In this document: positions 12,066-21,165 of the stretch, piece after piece
How positions within the stretch are numbered: position 1 is the stretch's first letter
How the letters are laid out: each line of letters starts with the position of its first letter
Origin: Azolla pinnata
Taxonomy: Eukaryota; Streptophyta; Polypodiopsida; Salviniales; Salviniaceae
DNA: 44,021 nucleotides
Direction of reading: 5' to 3'
NCBI GenBank assembly: GCA_037176905.1
Contig: JBBBWG010031164.1
Location: forward strand, 2,180-46,200
Made by a program: the position numbers and the translations under genes
The notes under the pieces: model-generated
What the model was told of the DNA's origin: nothing
The model's database searches: none
The model's input: only the letters and a program-made list of their open reading frames with translations

Positions 12066-12231
12066 GGGAATCGGCAGAGAGACAGCGACAGAGGAAGGGA
12101 ATCGAGCGACAGAGGAAGGGAAGGAAGGGAGGGAATCGAGCGACAGAGGAAGGGAAGGAAGGGAGGGAATCGAGCGACAGAGGAAGGGAAGGAAGGTAGG
12201 GAATCGAGCGACAGAGGAAGGGAATCAGCAG
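12066..12231 (+). repeat. 34-bp GA-rich minisatellite, about four copies
   Basis: The unit begins AATCGAGCGACAGAGGAAGG and is 34 bases long. Copies start at 12100, 12134, 12168 and 12202, each exactly 34 apart; the last is truncated. Degenerate related sequence precedes it from about 12066. Polypurine composition continues towards the ARP6 start codon. Confidence 0.93.
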
Positions 12232-12389
12232 GATACAACGCAGAGCGACAGCGAAACTGAACGGGTTTCCAGGAAGAACCCAGCATCAGAGCAGAGAAAG
12301 CCTTCGGCATCACGGGTTTTGCCAGAAGGGCTTTGCCCTAAAGCTCTGTGTACGCACGATCCCTCCCTCCACCTGCTGGCTCGCCCGCA

Positions 12390-15300
12390 ATGGGGCAAGT
12401 CCACGGTAGCGACAGGGATGATCCAGATGCCTACGAAGAAGAGGACTGGCAAACGAGGAGGAGGAGGAGTCAGAATCAGAGTCAGAGGAGAGGAGGCGAG
12501 AGGGTAGGGTTATCTGGGCCGACGAAGGCCAATGTGGTGGTGCTAGACAACGGGGGAGGATGGTGCAAAGCAGGGTTTGCAGGGAAGAAGGATCCCGATG
12601 CGATCGTGCCCAATTGTGTGGCTCGCCCGCAGAGCTCCCGGAGATGGCTAGTAGCAGATCAGATCACGCAGTGCGACGATATCCAGCGCCTCGGCATCAG
12701 ACGCCCCATGGATCGAGGCTACCTCATCTACCCTGACCTGCAGAAGGAGATATGGGATCGAACCCTCAAGACCTTGCTCCATGTCCAGCCCTCCAAATCC
12801 TCCCTGCTCCTCGTCGAACCCCTCTTCACCTTGCCCTCCATCCAGAAGATCACCGATGAGCTCGTCTTCGAAGACCTAGGGTTTCAGTCGCTGTTCGTCG
12901 CCGATGCCCCCTCCCTCGCCCACCTCTACATGTCCGACCTCTCCCCGCACGGCATCCTCGCCAGGTCTGGCTGCAGCCTCATTGTTGATTGTGGTTTCTC
13001 CTTCACTCACGCTGCACCCGTCGTCAATGGCTTCACCTGCAACGCCGGCGTCAAGCGGATCGACCTCGGAGGGAAAGCGCTCACCAACTACCTGAAAGAG
13101 CTTGTTTCTTACAGGTCTGTTAACATGCTCGACGAGACGTGGATCATGGAGGATGTGAAAGAGAAGCTCTGCTATACGTCTTTGGATGTCACATCTGACA
13201 TGGAAATCGCCAGGTATCCGAGCATCATAATCCTTCCTCATAAATTCTTGTTTACTGCAGGGGAGTTATATGAGTATCATGGATAAGGCTTTACTTCGTC
13301 CAATTGGAATATATGCTTTATGCAATGAATTGTGGCCATGTTGAGGCAATTGTGCATGCAAGGAAATTGCAGGAATCGTGATTAAGCTCGTACTTTATCT
13401 AATCATGAAATATGTCTTATGTAGTAAAGCTGTGTCTACTTTGTAGGCTGAGTGTCGCTATTTTCTATGATGTAAATCATGGCCACTATGAGGCAATCCT
13501 GAAGACTAGTATTGCTGTTAGGCTTTAGGTAAATTTTGTGTGATACACGAAAATTATAAGAATTTCTGGATAAGCTTTTATGTCTTATGTAGGAATTGTG
13601 GCCACTTCTTATACTGATAAATTATGGCCACTATAGTGCAATTTTGAAGAATAGTATTACCATGAAGGGTTTAGAATACGTACTGATGCAGGAAAATTAG
13701 GGGAAAATTTTGGAATGACTGTGGTCATGTTATTCCACGCCTTAATACATTATTATGTCATCTGATCATGAAATATGTTTTATGGAGTAAATTGTGGCTA
13801 TTACATGGCGATTGTAAAGATTGCTATAAACTTTTAGGGGTTTAGGGTTTCTGTTTCCTTCCCTTTTTACCTCCAGTTTTTCGGGTAGTGAGTTAGTCTA
13901 TCCTCCCCAAACCAGTAAGTAAGAATAGCAGGGTTTCATAGTAACCATAATTACTGTATATACATGTTTCAATGTTAGCGCATCCCCTAGTTTATCCACC
14001 TCCGCTGCATACAATCTTGAAAGCTACTATCACTTTGTAGGGGTTGGGATTTAGGATATCTGTTATTATGTTGCTGTTTCCCTTTCTACCTCCAGTTTTG
14101 GGTTGCTAGTTTATCTACCCTAAACCCTAGGTTAAAAATGCCAAAATGTGCTCTGTAAATATTCTTATGGTTTACCCTAGCCATTCTATGCAGTTTGTTG
14201 TCTGGTTATGTGCATAATTTCAAAGAATTGAGGTTGTGAAAGTAAAAATGCTGTTTATCTCGAGAGTAGATGATAATCCGGAGATGTGCATCATTATTTG
14301 TTTCTTATTTCTCAGGAAATCTGGGAAGGAAAACTACATTCGTTGTGATTATGTACTTCCGGATGGTGTTCAGCATAAGAGAGGTATGGTAAAGGACCCA
14401 GATGCTGTCCGAGCAGCCTATAGACATTTAACAGAAAGCAAAGATGTGGCAGTGCCAATGCAAACAATAGAGGAAGCTTTACCTTTAACAAAGGAAAAGC
14501 TGCCTTCTCTTGCCAAGGATATTGTTCAGGCAAGCTTACCGTGCATAAATGGAAACATTCGCAAACAGTAAACTAAGAATAACATCTAGTAGAACACAGT
14601 AGGGTGAGTGAATTCTTTTACACGATAATCAAGCCATTGTTGTCACTCTTACTATGCTTAAGAATGCGGGTCCATGACATTGAATGCTCAAATAATAACA
14701 ACCCTGAGGTTTTCGGACGACATTAGTCTTTGGCAGTTATTTCTCAAATAAACAGTGCTGTAAAAATGTGTGTTTTCAGGAATTGACGGTGACAAATGAG
14801 AGATTCTTGGTACCGGAGATGTTATTTCATCCCTCAGATATTGGTACTAAGCTTCGTTTGAGTGTAATTTGACTTAGCTTGCTATATGATCTGGACGGGG
14901 TTTTTAATGTCTAGTATCATTTGAAAAATGACATCCAGGCATCAATCAAGCTGGGCTTGCAGAATGCATAACCCGAGCTGTCTCATCTTGTCATCCTGAT
15001 CTACATCCATTCCTTTATTCCAGGTGAAAATTATTCATTGCAACCACACATGTTCCTTTTCATAACTGATTGAAAATAATTGTTAAGCCCATCTTCATTT
15101 TGCAGTGTTGTGTTGACAGGAGGAACTACAAAGTTTCCAGGTTTCAAAGAAAGATTGTAAGCACATGTTTCATTTTGTATACTTTGCAATGTTAAATTTG
15201 TTGTGCACATATCACTGTGCGGATACGACACACAAAGTTTTTGGGCTTGTGCAATGATTCATTATATGAAAGTAAAAAAGACGTCTTAATGGCTGTGAGG

Positions 15301-15925
15301 ATTACAGAGAGGAAACAACACTTGACTTTAAAGTATAAAACTAGAAGGTTTAGAGAGAACCCAAGACAATTTGGTTGTAATAAGGTTTAGTTGTATCTTA
15401 GAAAGTAAATCCACATTGTATGAATGATATCTTCACAACAATAGCGTTTAGCAGATAACTATTGATAAAAACCTTTGGAATTTTAGTGGGACCATAACAA
15501 TCCATGGTGATAATGGAATAAAGGTCATCGATTGACGAGATTAATGATTTCATAAATGATTGTGCAATTGTGTTTGTTGACCTACAGGGAGATGGAACTT
15601 CGGCCACTGGTCCCTGCAGAATACAAGTTGAATGTACATGCAGTTGATGAGTAAGCAATAGTCTTACTCTTATTGAAGCCAATTGATGATGAGAAATGAT
15701 GAAAGCAATTTCTTTCATGGTTACAGTATATCAATCATGGTTCATCAAATCCTTCTGACTAATATAAAGGTTTTTCACTGTGTTTCTTTCAGTCCTATTT
15801 TGGCACCTTGGAGAGGGGGCTCCTTGCTTGCTGCAAGGCCAGATTTTGAGAGCTGCTCCATCACTAAAGCGGAATATGAAGAACTGGGTTCGTACAGGTG
15901 TCGTCAAAGGTTCATGCGTTGCTGA
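12390..15925 (+). CDS. ARP6: Actin-related protein 6, SWR1 complex subunit
   Basis: Nuclear actin-related protein and core subunit of the SWR1 remodeller that exchanges H2A for H2A.Z; in Arabidopsis the orthologue affects flowering time and temperature response. Exons: 12390-13213, 14316-14529, 14780-14843, 14939-15023, 15106-15156, 15588-15650, 15793-15925; total 1434 nt, 477 aa, all phases agree. The actin fold starts near residue 48 with VVVLDNGGGWCKAGFAG. Diagnostic ARP6 runs follow: RPMDRGYLI, TDELVFEDLGF, IVDCGFSFTHA, IDLGGKALTNYLKELVSYRS, NERFLVPEMLF, INQAGLAECI and the ending CRQRFMRC. The usual length is about 420-430 aa; the excess is an N-terminal charged, Arg/Gln-rich segment of about 45 residues. 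No Met occurs between residue 1 and the actin fold, so the extension is translated if the ATG at 12390 is used; an in-frame ATG at 12348 would add 14 more. Intron 2 has a GC donor. Confidence 0.95.
14530..14779 (+). other. GC-AG intron in ARP6
   Basis: The donor is CAG|GCAAGC and the acceptor TGTTTTCAG|GAATTG. The next exon must start in phase 0 to give ELTVTNERFLVPE. The preceding exon ends in phase 0 only at this GC site; the nearest GT, in ATT|GTTCAG, is a poor donor and would drop two residues. Read-through meets a stop at 14569. Confidence 0.75.
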
Positions 15926-17961
15926 TGCTCTTAAAACGTTTTGATGAAACAGAAAATCAAATGAGATGACAGCAGGGCGATTGCTTTCATAAAAGGGAGA
16001 TTGTTTCTTATGAGAAACAATATACACAGCAGAACATGGATGGGGTACATCTGGTTTGCCAAAGCAAAGGAAAAGAGAGGACATCCAGTGAGTCAAAGAG
16101 AAGAAAGGTAATCACCAGAAAAGTGTGACAGTAAAGCTTTACAAGCTTCAAGAAATTTGAATTAGAGCTCTTTGAGTGCTGAAGAACGTTGAAAAAATAT
16201 TCCAGGCGATATTCTCTTTTGCCATCATGACTCAGATAATGTTTTTGATATCCATCAAAAGTCGCCTCAACTTGTCTGATCAAACCTTTCTTCAGTTCAA
16301 AGTCACCTTATCCAATTAAAGATCAGGCAGGAATGGCCTGCATCATCAGATTCAAGTGCTTCACATATACCAAGTCAATTTGATCTCCTTAGATATAGCA
16401 TTGTAAAAGAAAGGTCTTTGATTTGGAATGCTTATTTTACAAAAGTGGAAGTTGTTTTATGTGTCTGTGCAATGTTTTCCCCCTTTGGGGCATCCTCACA
16501 AAGGATCAAAGAAGAACGAACGCTTATGCACAATTGTGAGGTAATTGAAGTGGCATTGTACTATCCATCTCAATCCAGAACTCTACCTGATGATGCATAA
16601 CAAATAGGCTATATATAATTCCTAGTGTATAGGAGTTGTGTTGTAATGCAGAATGCGAGTGAAAATTTTATAGATTTGGACAATGCTTTCTAACCTTTGC
16701 ACTGTTCAGTTGCATGTTTTATGGCAATGTTTTAAATTTTACTCAAATAGTGTTTAAGCATTGGTGTGACAAAAAAAACATTGTATCAGGCATGGTTTTC
16801 CTATAAGCAGCTCAAACTAACATACAATGATAATCATCTAGCATGCTGACATTGGTGTGACAAAAAAAAACATTGTATGTCAGGGCCCAGGCTCTTCATC
16901 ACTCCAAAGCATACATATTTAACCCTAAATCCGTCATTTATACCAACGGGCAATCATTTGCCAATTTTCCTTTCCCCTTTTTGTGAAGTAAACAGATAAA
17001 ACAGAGGCACATTTTTGCTTCTCAATGTCAGTTTTGCTTTTTGTAAGTATATATGTTTGTCTACCTTATAAAACCTATTTCTATGCCTTGCCCTTTGAGA
17101 TGCTCCATCAACATGTGATCATTGGACGAAAATTGATGCAGGTTTTTAGAGTGAATCAATCAAACTATTAAGGTTGATATAAAAATAATAGTTTCTCTTC
17201 ATAAGCTTTTTCAGAGATATTATTTTATATCAGCATAACTATAGTGAGCAAATGATGGGCAAATGATTAAGGCGAGGAATACATACTGACACTTCCAATA
17301 TTGTTTTTTGTGAAAGAGGGTAATCAAAAGTATAATGTTTAGAAGACCAGAATATATAACTAAAGCATGCCACAGTTTTGAGACATTTTGCAGGCAAGTG
17401 TTTTTCAAAAGGTGTTATTTGACAGGTTAAAACTTATCATCACAAGCAAATAGACCGTCTTAAGGTGAGATCTCTGATCAATGAACCGGTTTAAGAGCCA
17501 TACAGACCTGCCTACCCATCATCAATATCACCAAAAAATCTGGAACCACCACTATTCATATACATTCATCCAAAGCATGAAATAATGTAAGACAAAGTGA
17601 AATACCCATTTGAATGATCTGGGTCCAGGATTTGATATCAAGTATCATTGACCTAGAATACACTCATGTTTGGTGACATTTTAAACTCAAAGTCGGTCAC
17701 ATGTTATACATGCTAACAACCCAATAGCATGCTACACGCAGTCACAAAGTCAAGTGGGAGTTCTGACCCGATAATTTACCAGACACTGGAAAGCTCTCTC
17801 CATCATTTGCCAGCTTTACTCTTCTTGCTTGGTTCAATGCATAGAGTGAAGAGTGATGCTTGTGACAGCTATATAATGAAAAGATGAGGCCACTGAAACT
17901 CCCAGTAATACTTCCACAATCTTCCTTCCCTTATATATTGTGACTGCTCCAAGTGCAAAAT
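15926..17961. other. Convergent intergenic region between ARP6 and IOJAP
   Basis: This holds both 3' ends: ARP6 reads in from the left and IOJAP from the right. No further gene is recognised. It contains a pair of 27-28 base direct repeats, reported separately, and otherwise AT-rich sequence. Confidence 0.5.
16760..16878. repeat. Pair of 27/28-base direct repeats
   Basis: ATTGGTGTGAC, a run of A, then CATTGTAT occurs at 16760-16786 and again at 16851-16878. The copies differ only in one A of the homopolymer and are separated by 64 bases. CAGG follows the first copy directly and the second after GT. The spacer holds CATACAATG, partly complementary to the repeat end. Origin unknown. Confidence 0.8.
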
Positions 17962-20139
17962 TCATGGAGCCTTCTCTGATTTGAAAGGAAGCTCCACTAA
18001 TGGGGCATTAGCATAGAATTCCTCAAGGTTGTAGAAGGCTCTCTCCTTTGGTAGAAAGACATGCACTACTACATCCCCTGAAGGGCAAGCAAACAAATAC
18101 AAAATAAGCATTTTCTGACATGACACATATATAAACGCAATACACACATACACATAAATGCAAAACATACACACACATTTTAAGTGTGTGCACATAGTGC
18201 TTGCATACAGACACATTCCATGTATGTACATACACATGCATCCAGACACATTCATGTATGCACATATACTTGCATATAAACGAGTTCAAGTATGCTCATA
18301 TATAGCACATTCATGCAGACATATACAGACATGGTGCATTTGCATACCATAGTCGAGCAGTGTCCATGGATTGGGTTTGGTATCGCCTCGGGGGATTACC
18401 TTGAACCTTTCTTCTCCAACATCTCGAATCCTTTTGCTGCTCATCATAAAAAGAAGCAATGCGTACAAAATAATAAAAAGAACAATTCTGTCCACAAAAT
18501 GGCTGCTTTACAGTATTTCCAAGTTGTTTCCCTTAAATTTGAAGTGTTCTATCTACCAAAAGTATAAGGAGAAGGTAAGAAAGGCTAAGAAAACAGATAA
18601 TTGTTTTCACTATACAGAAAACATTTCGTCAACATACTTTATGGCAGCCAGCTGAGGACGGGAGAAAGCAGTTGCAATGACAAAAAATCGCGTCCAATAT
18701 ATTAAGGGTTTAACATGGAGGACTAATATATCAACTCCCTTTCCATCATTTGCTGCCTCCGCCAGAGCAACTGCAACTGTAACATGAAACAAAAAGCTCT
18801 TTAGGGATGACAAGTACATCTATCTGTTCCTAATGTTGAGAAGAAACCTCTAAATAATTTGAAATAGCAAAAACACCAAAATGAATATCACTATGAGTTT
18901 TCAGCATTGAGCAGAACAGCCTAAAACCTAAGTTTTGGACTGCAAGTGTTTTTTGAAGTGTTTCACGCATTTTTTCTAACACGCATAACCTGTTTCAGGA
19001 TAATCTGTGTGCTTCTGCCTGCCACCATCTAGCATGAATTAAAACCAAAGACCAGGAGATGATTCTCAATTTTCCATAGAAAAAGAAATATATGAATGCT
19101 GGTAAGTAAAAAAATCAAACAGAAAATGAGATGACATGTGTCTGTATAAATGCGTCTATACACACATACATATATCAATAGATAGATGGATGGATAGATA
19201 GAAAGGATGTGTTGTGTCTTACTTACGTGCCAAGCTGTTAGCATCATCATCGACTTCAGCGGATGGTGGCTGTGGGTTTGGGTCAGCAACCACAACTTCC
19301 CCATGCTCCTCGAATAGAGCATCCAGTTCATCATCATCAAGTTCCTCGTCATCAATCACATCCTAAAAACCAAATTCTCCGCTTACATCTCCAAAGTTGT
19401 AATGGCTTTTCACTCTAAAAAAGTACTATTCTCTCCTTGAAATCCCATTTCCAAATAAAAGCATACACAACGACGAGAAATGGCCGTGTTATCTGATGTT
19501 TCTGGCAATGCCATGGCTTCCTACTTTAGATCCCATCACACAAGATAAAACAAAATATATAAAATATACACAGAAACAAGATGCATATGTAAACATACAT
19601 ACACACATACACTCATATCCATATCTACGTGCATACAACAGAAACATTTGCATACATATACACATACGTACATATATATACAGACACATATGCGCCCATA
19701 TAGAATCTTGAGGCTAAATGCAGATGACTCGTGGCGTAAGAATTTCCGATTCACAATCTTTGTCCCCGAAACCCAATCTTCAGTGGGTACCGTATGATAT
19801 GGCACTGACCCCATCCGTGAGAACCCAAACCAGACCCCCAAAAAAAATTTGGAAAACAACAGCAAGGCTGATCCGGTGTACCTCTTCGGCAGGGGGTGGA
19901 GAGAATCGAGCGCGCGTCTCCTTGCCGTGCTGACAGAGACGGGGAGGTGGGGAGAGCAAAGGAGGCCTGGAGCTTTGCTTATGGATATGGAGATGGGCGC
20001 GCTGGTGCTGCAGGGGGGGAGCCCAGCCGCTGACAGAGCCGACATGGTAATTCTGATGATGGCGAAGATGGCGATGGAGATGGAGGTGGAGATGGCGATG
20101 GCTGGAGCAGAGCTCCAGAGAATGAGTGTATGCGAGCAT
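17962..20139 (-). CDS. IJ: Iojap / RsfS-like ribosomal silencing factor, plastid
   Basis: Bacterial RsfS binds ribosomal protein L14 and blocks subunit joining; plant Iojap-type proteins are needed for plastid ribosome function, and the maize mutant is striped. Well-supported exons on the minus strand: 19362-19227, 18776-18638, 18436-18348, 18077-17962; all in frame, 159 residues plus stop. They read an acidic lead (DDEELDDDELDALFEEHGE), then the RsfS core: VLHVKPLIYWTRFFVIATAF, SRPQLAAINKRIRDVGEERF, GDTKPNPWTLLDYGDVVVHV, FLPKERAFYNLEEFYANAPL. The first exon is uncertain. Only the frame ending FSPPPAEE at donor 19882|GTACAC joins the rest in phase; its first Met with a reasonable length is at 20139, giving 245 aa with an unusual His-rich start. 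An overlapping frame starting MSALSAAGLPP at 20045 looks more like a transit peptide but ends out of phase. Confidence 0.88.
18120..18340. repeat. CA/TACA-rich low-complexity tract in IOJAP intron
   Basis: A run of imperfect ACACATACAC, GCATACAGACAC and ATGCACATATAC words in the intron between the last two IOJAP exons. A similar tract lies at about 19555-19690 in the first intron. They are simple-sequence DNA and give rise to Tyr/Cys/Val/His-rich shadow frames only. Confidence 0.75.
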
Positions 20140-20163
20140 CTTCGTTTCCGAGGCCAGGCTGAG

Positions 20164-20285
20164 GATATCTGTATGTATGTGATGCATGTATGTATGAATG
20201 TATGAATGTATGAATGTATGAATGAATGTATGAATGTGTGCATGGATGTATGAATGTATGAATGAATGTATGAGTATAGTGTGTA
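20164..20285. repeat. (TGTA/TGAA)n tetranucleotide repeat upstream of IOJAP
   Basis: Runs of ATGTATGA and TGAATGTA alternate over about 120 bases, immediately upstream of the proposed IOJAP start on the minus strand. On that strand they read TACATTCA-type words, so long repetitive His/Ser/Ile/Tyr frames run into the first exon. This complicates choice of the start codon. Confidence 0.85.
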
Positions 20286-20433
20286 TGAATACATTCATGC
20301 ATAGCCTTCAAATTGCTTCTTAGACAGAATCTGCCCATTGTTTTAACTACCCATCGAATGCTTAAACATCCCAAGTATATCAGGTTTCTATGTCGCGATC
20401 AAAAGATTTTACCGGGGGCTCAAGTGCAAATCG

Positions 20434-20558
20434 GTGATTGGGAGCTTCTTATGATTCAAAATTTTTGTAATTTGCGGATTTTTGTAATGTGATTGGATCG
20501 TTACCTTCCAGCACTTGCAAATTACAAGGAATTTCGAATCATAAGAAGCTCCAATCAC
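20434..20558. repeat. Imperfect inverted repeat, 42-base arms, 41-base loop
   Basis: The left arm (20434-20475, starting GTGATTGGGAGCTTCTTATG) is nearly the reverse complement of the right arm (20517-20558, ending ATAAGAAGCTCCAATCAC). They differ by a few substitutions and one indel on each side. A third GTGATTGGAT lies in the loop. A foldback or MITE-like element, or a small palindromic duplication, would look like this. No target-site duplication was identified. Confidence 0.8.
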
Positions 20559-21165
20559 CTGTTCAAATCCGCAAACGCATGCAATAGCATCAGGACCAGT
20601 AGCATCGAATCCTTTTTTGCATGGCAATCAAACTGTCGTGGTGAAGCCAAAGCTACAATATCATGTGAGAATTTTCCGAATTCTCCTGCGATTCTATGCT
20701 AAGCATATGATATGGCTTTCGGAGTAAATTTTTCAGTAAATGGTGATTAGATTAGCTTTCGACCCAAAATATGCTGAATATAACGAAGATCAGATCCGCA
20801 TTCATTTAGGTGTCAAGAGTTCACCCAAAAGGAAGGAAAAACCTCCTCTGAAAAAACTCAAAGACTGCTGGAAAATGAGCAAAAAACCCTACCATAATAT
20901 AGTATAGATGTTCCTAACCAATCTTTGTTATTAACCCACAAGGGCCAGTACGGGAGCAAAAAGAAAAAGAGTAAGAAACAAAATCCTCACTTGCCAAACT
21001 CGCTCTACAACTACCTGGCTCCCTCTCTGGAGTTCATCTCACAGTTGGCAACAATCTGCTGGACTGGATCGACCAGAGTTCTTATCATTTTCAAAGGAAA
21101 TCCGAAATAGACAAAAAAGAATGGTATTGTTGGCATCCATCCTGAGCATGAAGAGAGAAATTGAC
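20559..21165. other. Intergenic region between ASADH 3' end and IOJAP promoter
   Basis: No complete gene is recognised. On the minus strand 20627-20409 is open after an in-frame stop and reads DAIACVCGFEQVIGASYDSK, which has the feel of coding sequence. It runs into the inverted repeat, lacks an ATG and matches no family I know, so it is noted only as a possible gene fragment. Confidence 0.3.

Noticed and set aside
12012..12313. Reading frames with Arg/Glu/Gly or Ser/Leu/Pro repeats
   Set aside because: By-products of the 34-bp purine-rich minisatellite upstream of ARP6.
19780..20374. Minus-strand frames rich in His, Ser, Ile and Thr
   Set aside because: The upstream parts come from the TGTA/TGAA tetranucleotide repeat. 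Only the part near 19882 is considered, as a possible IOJAP first exon.
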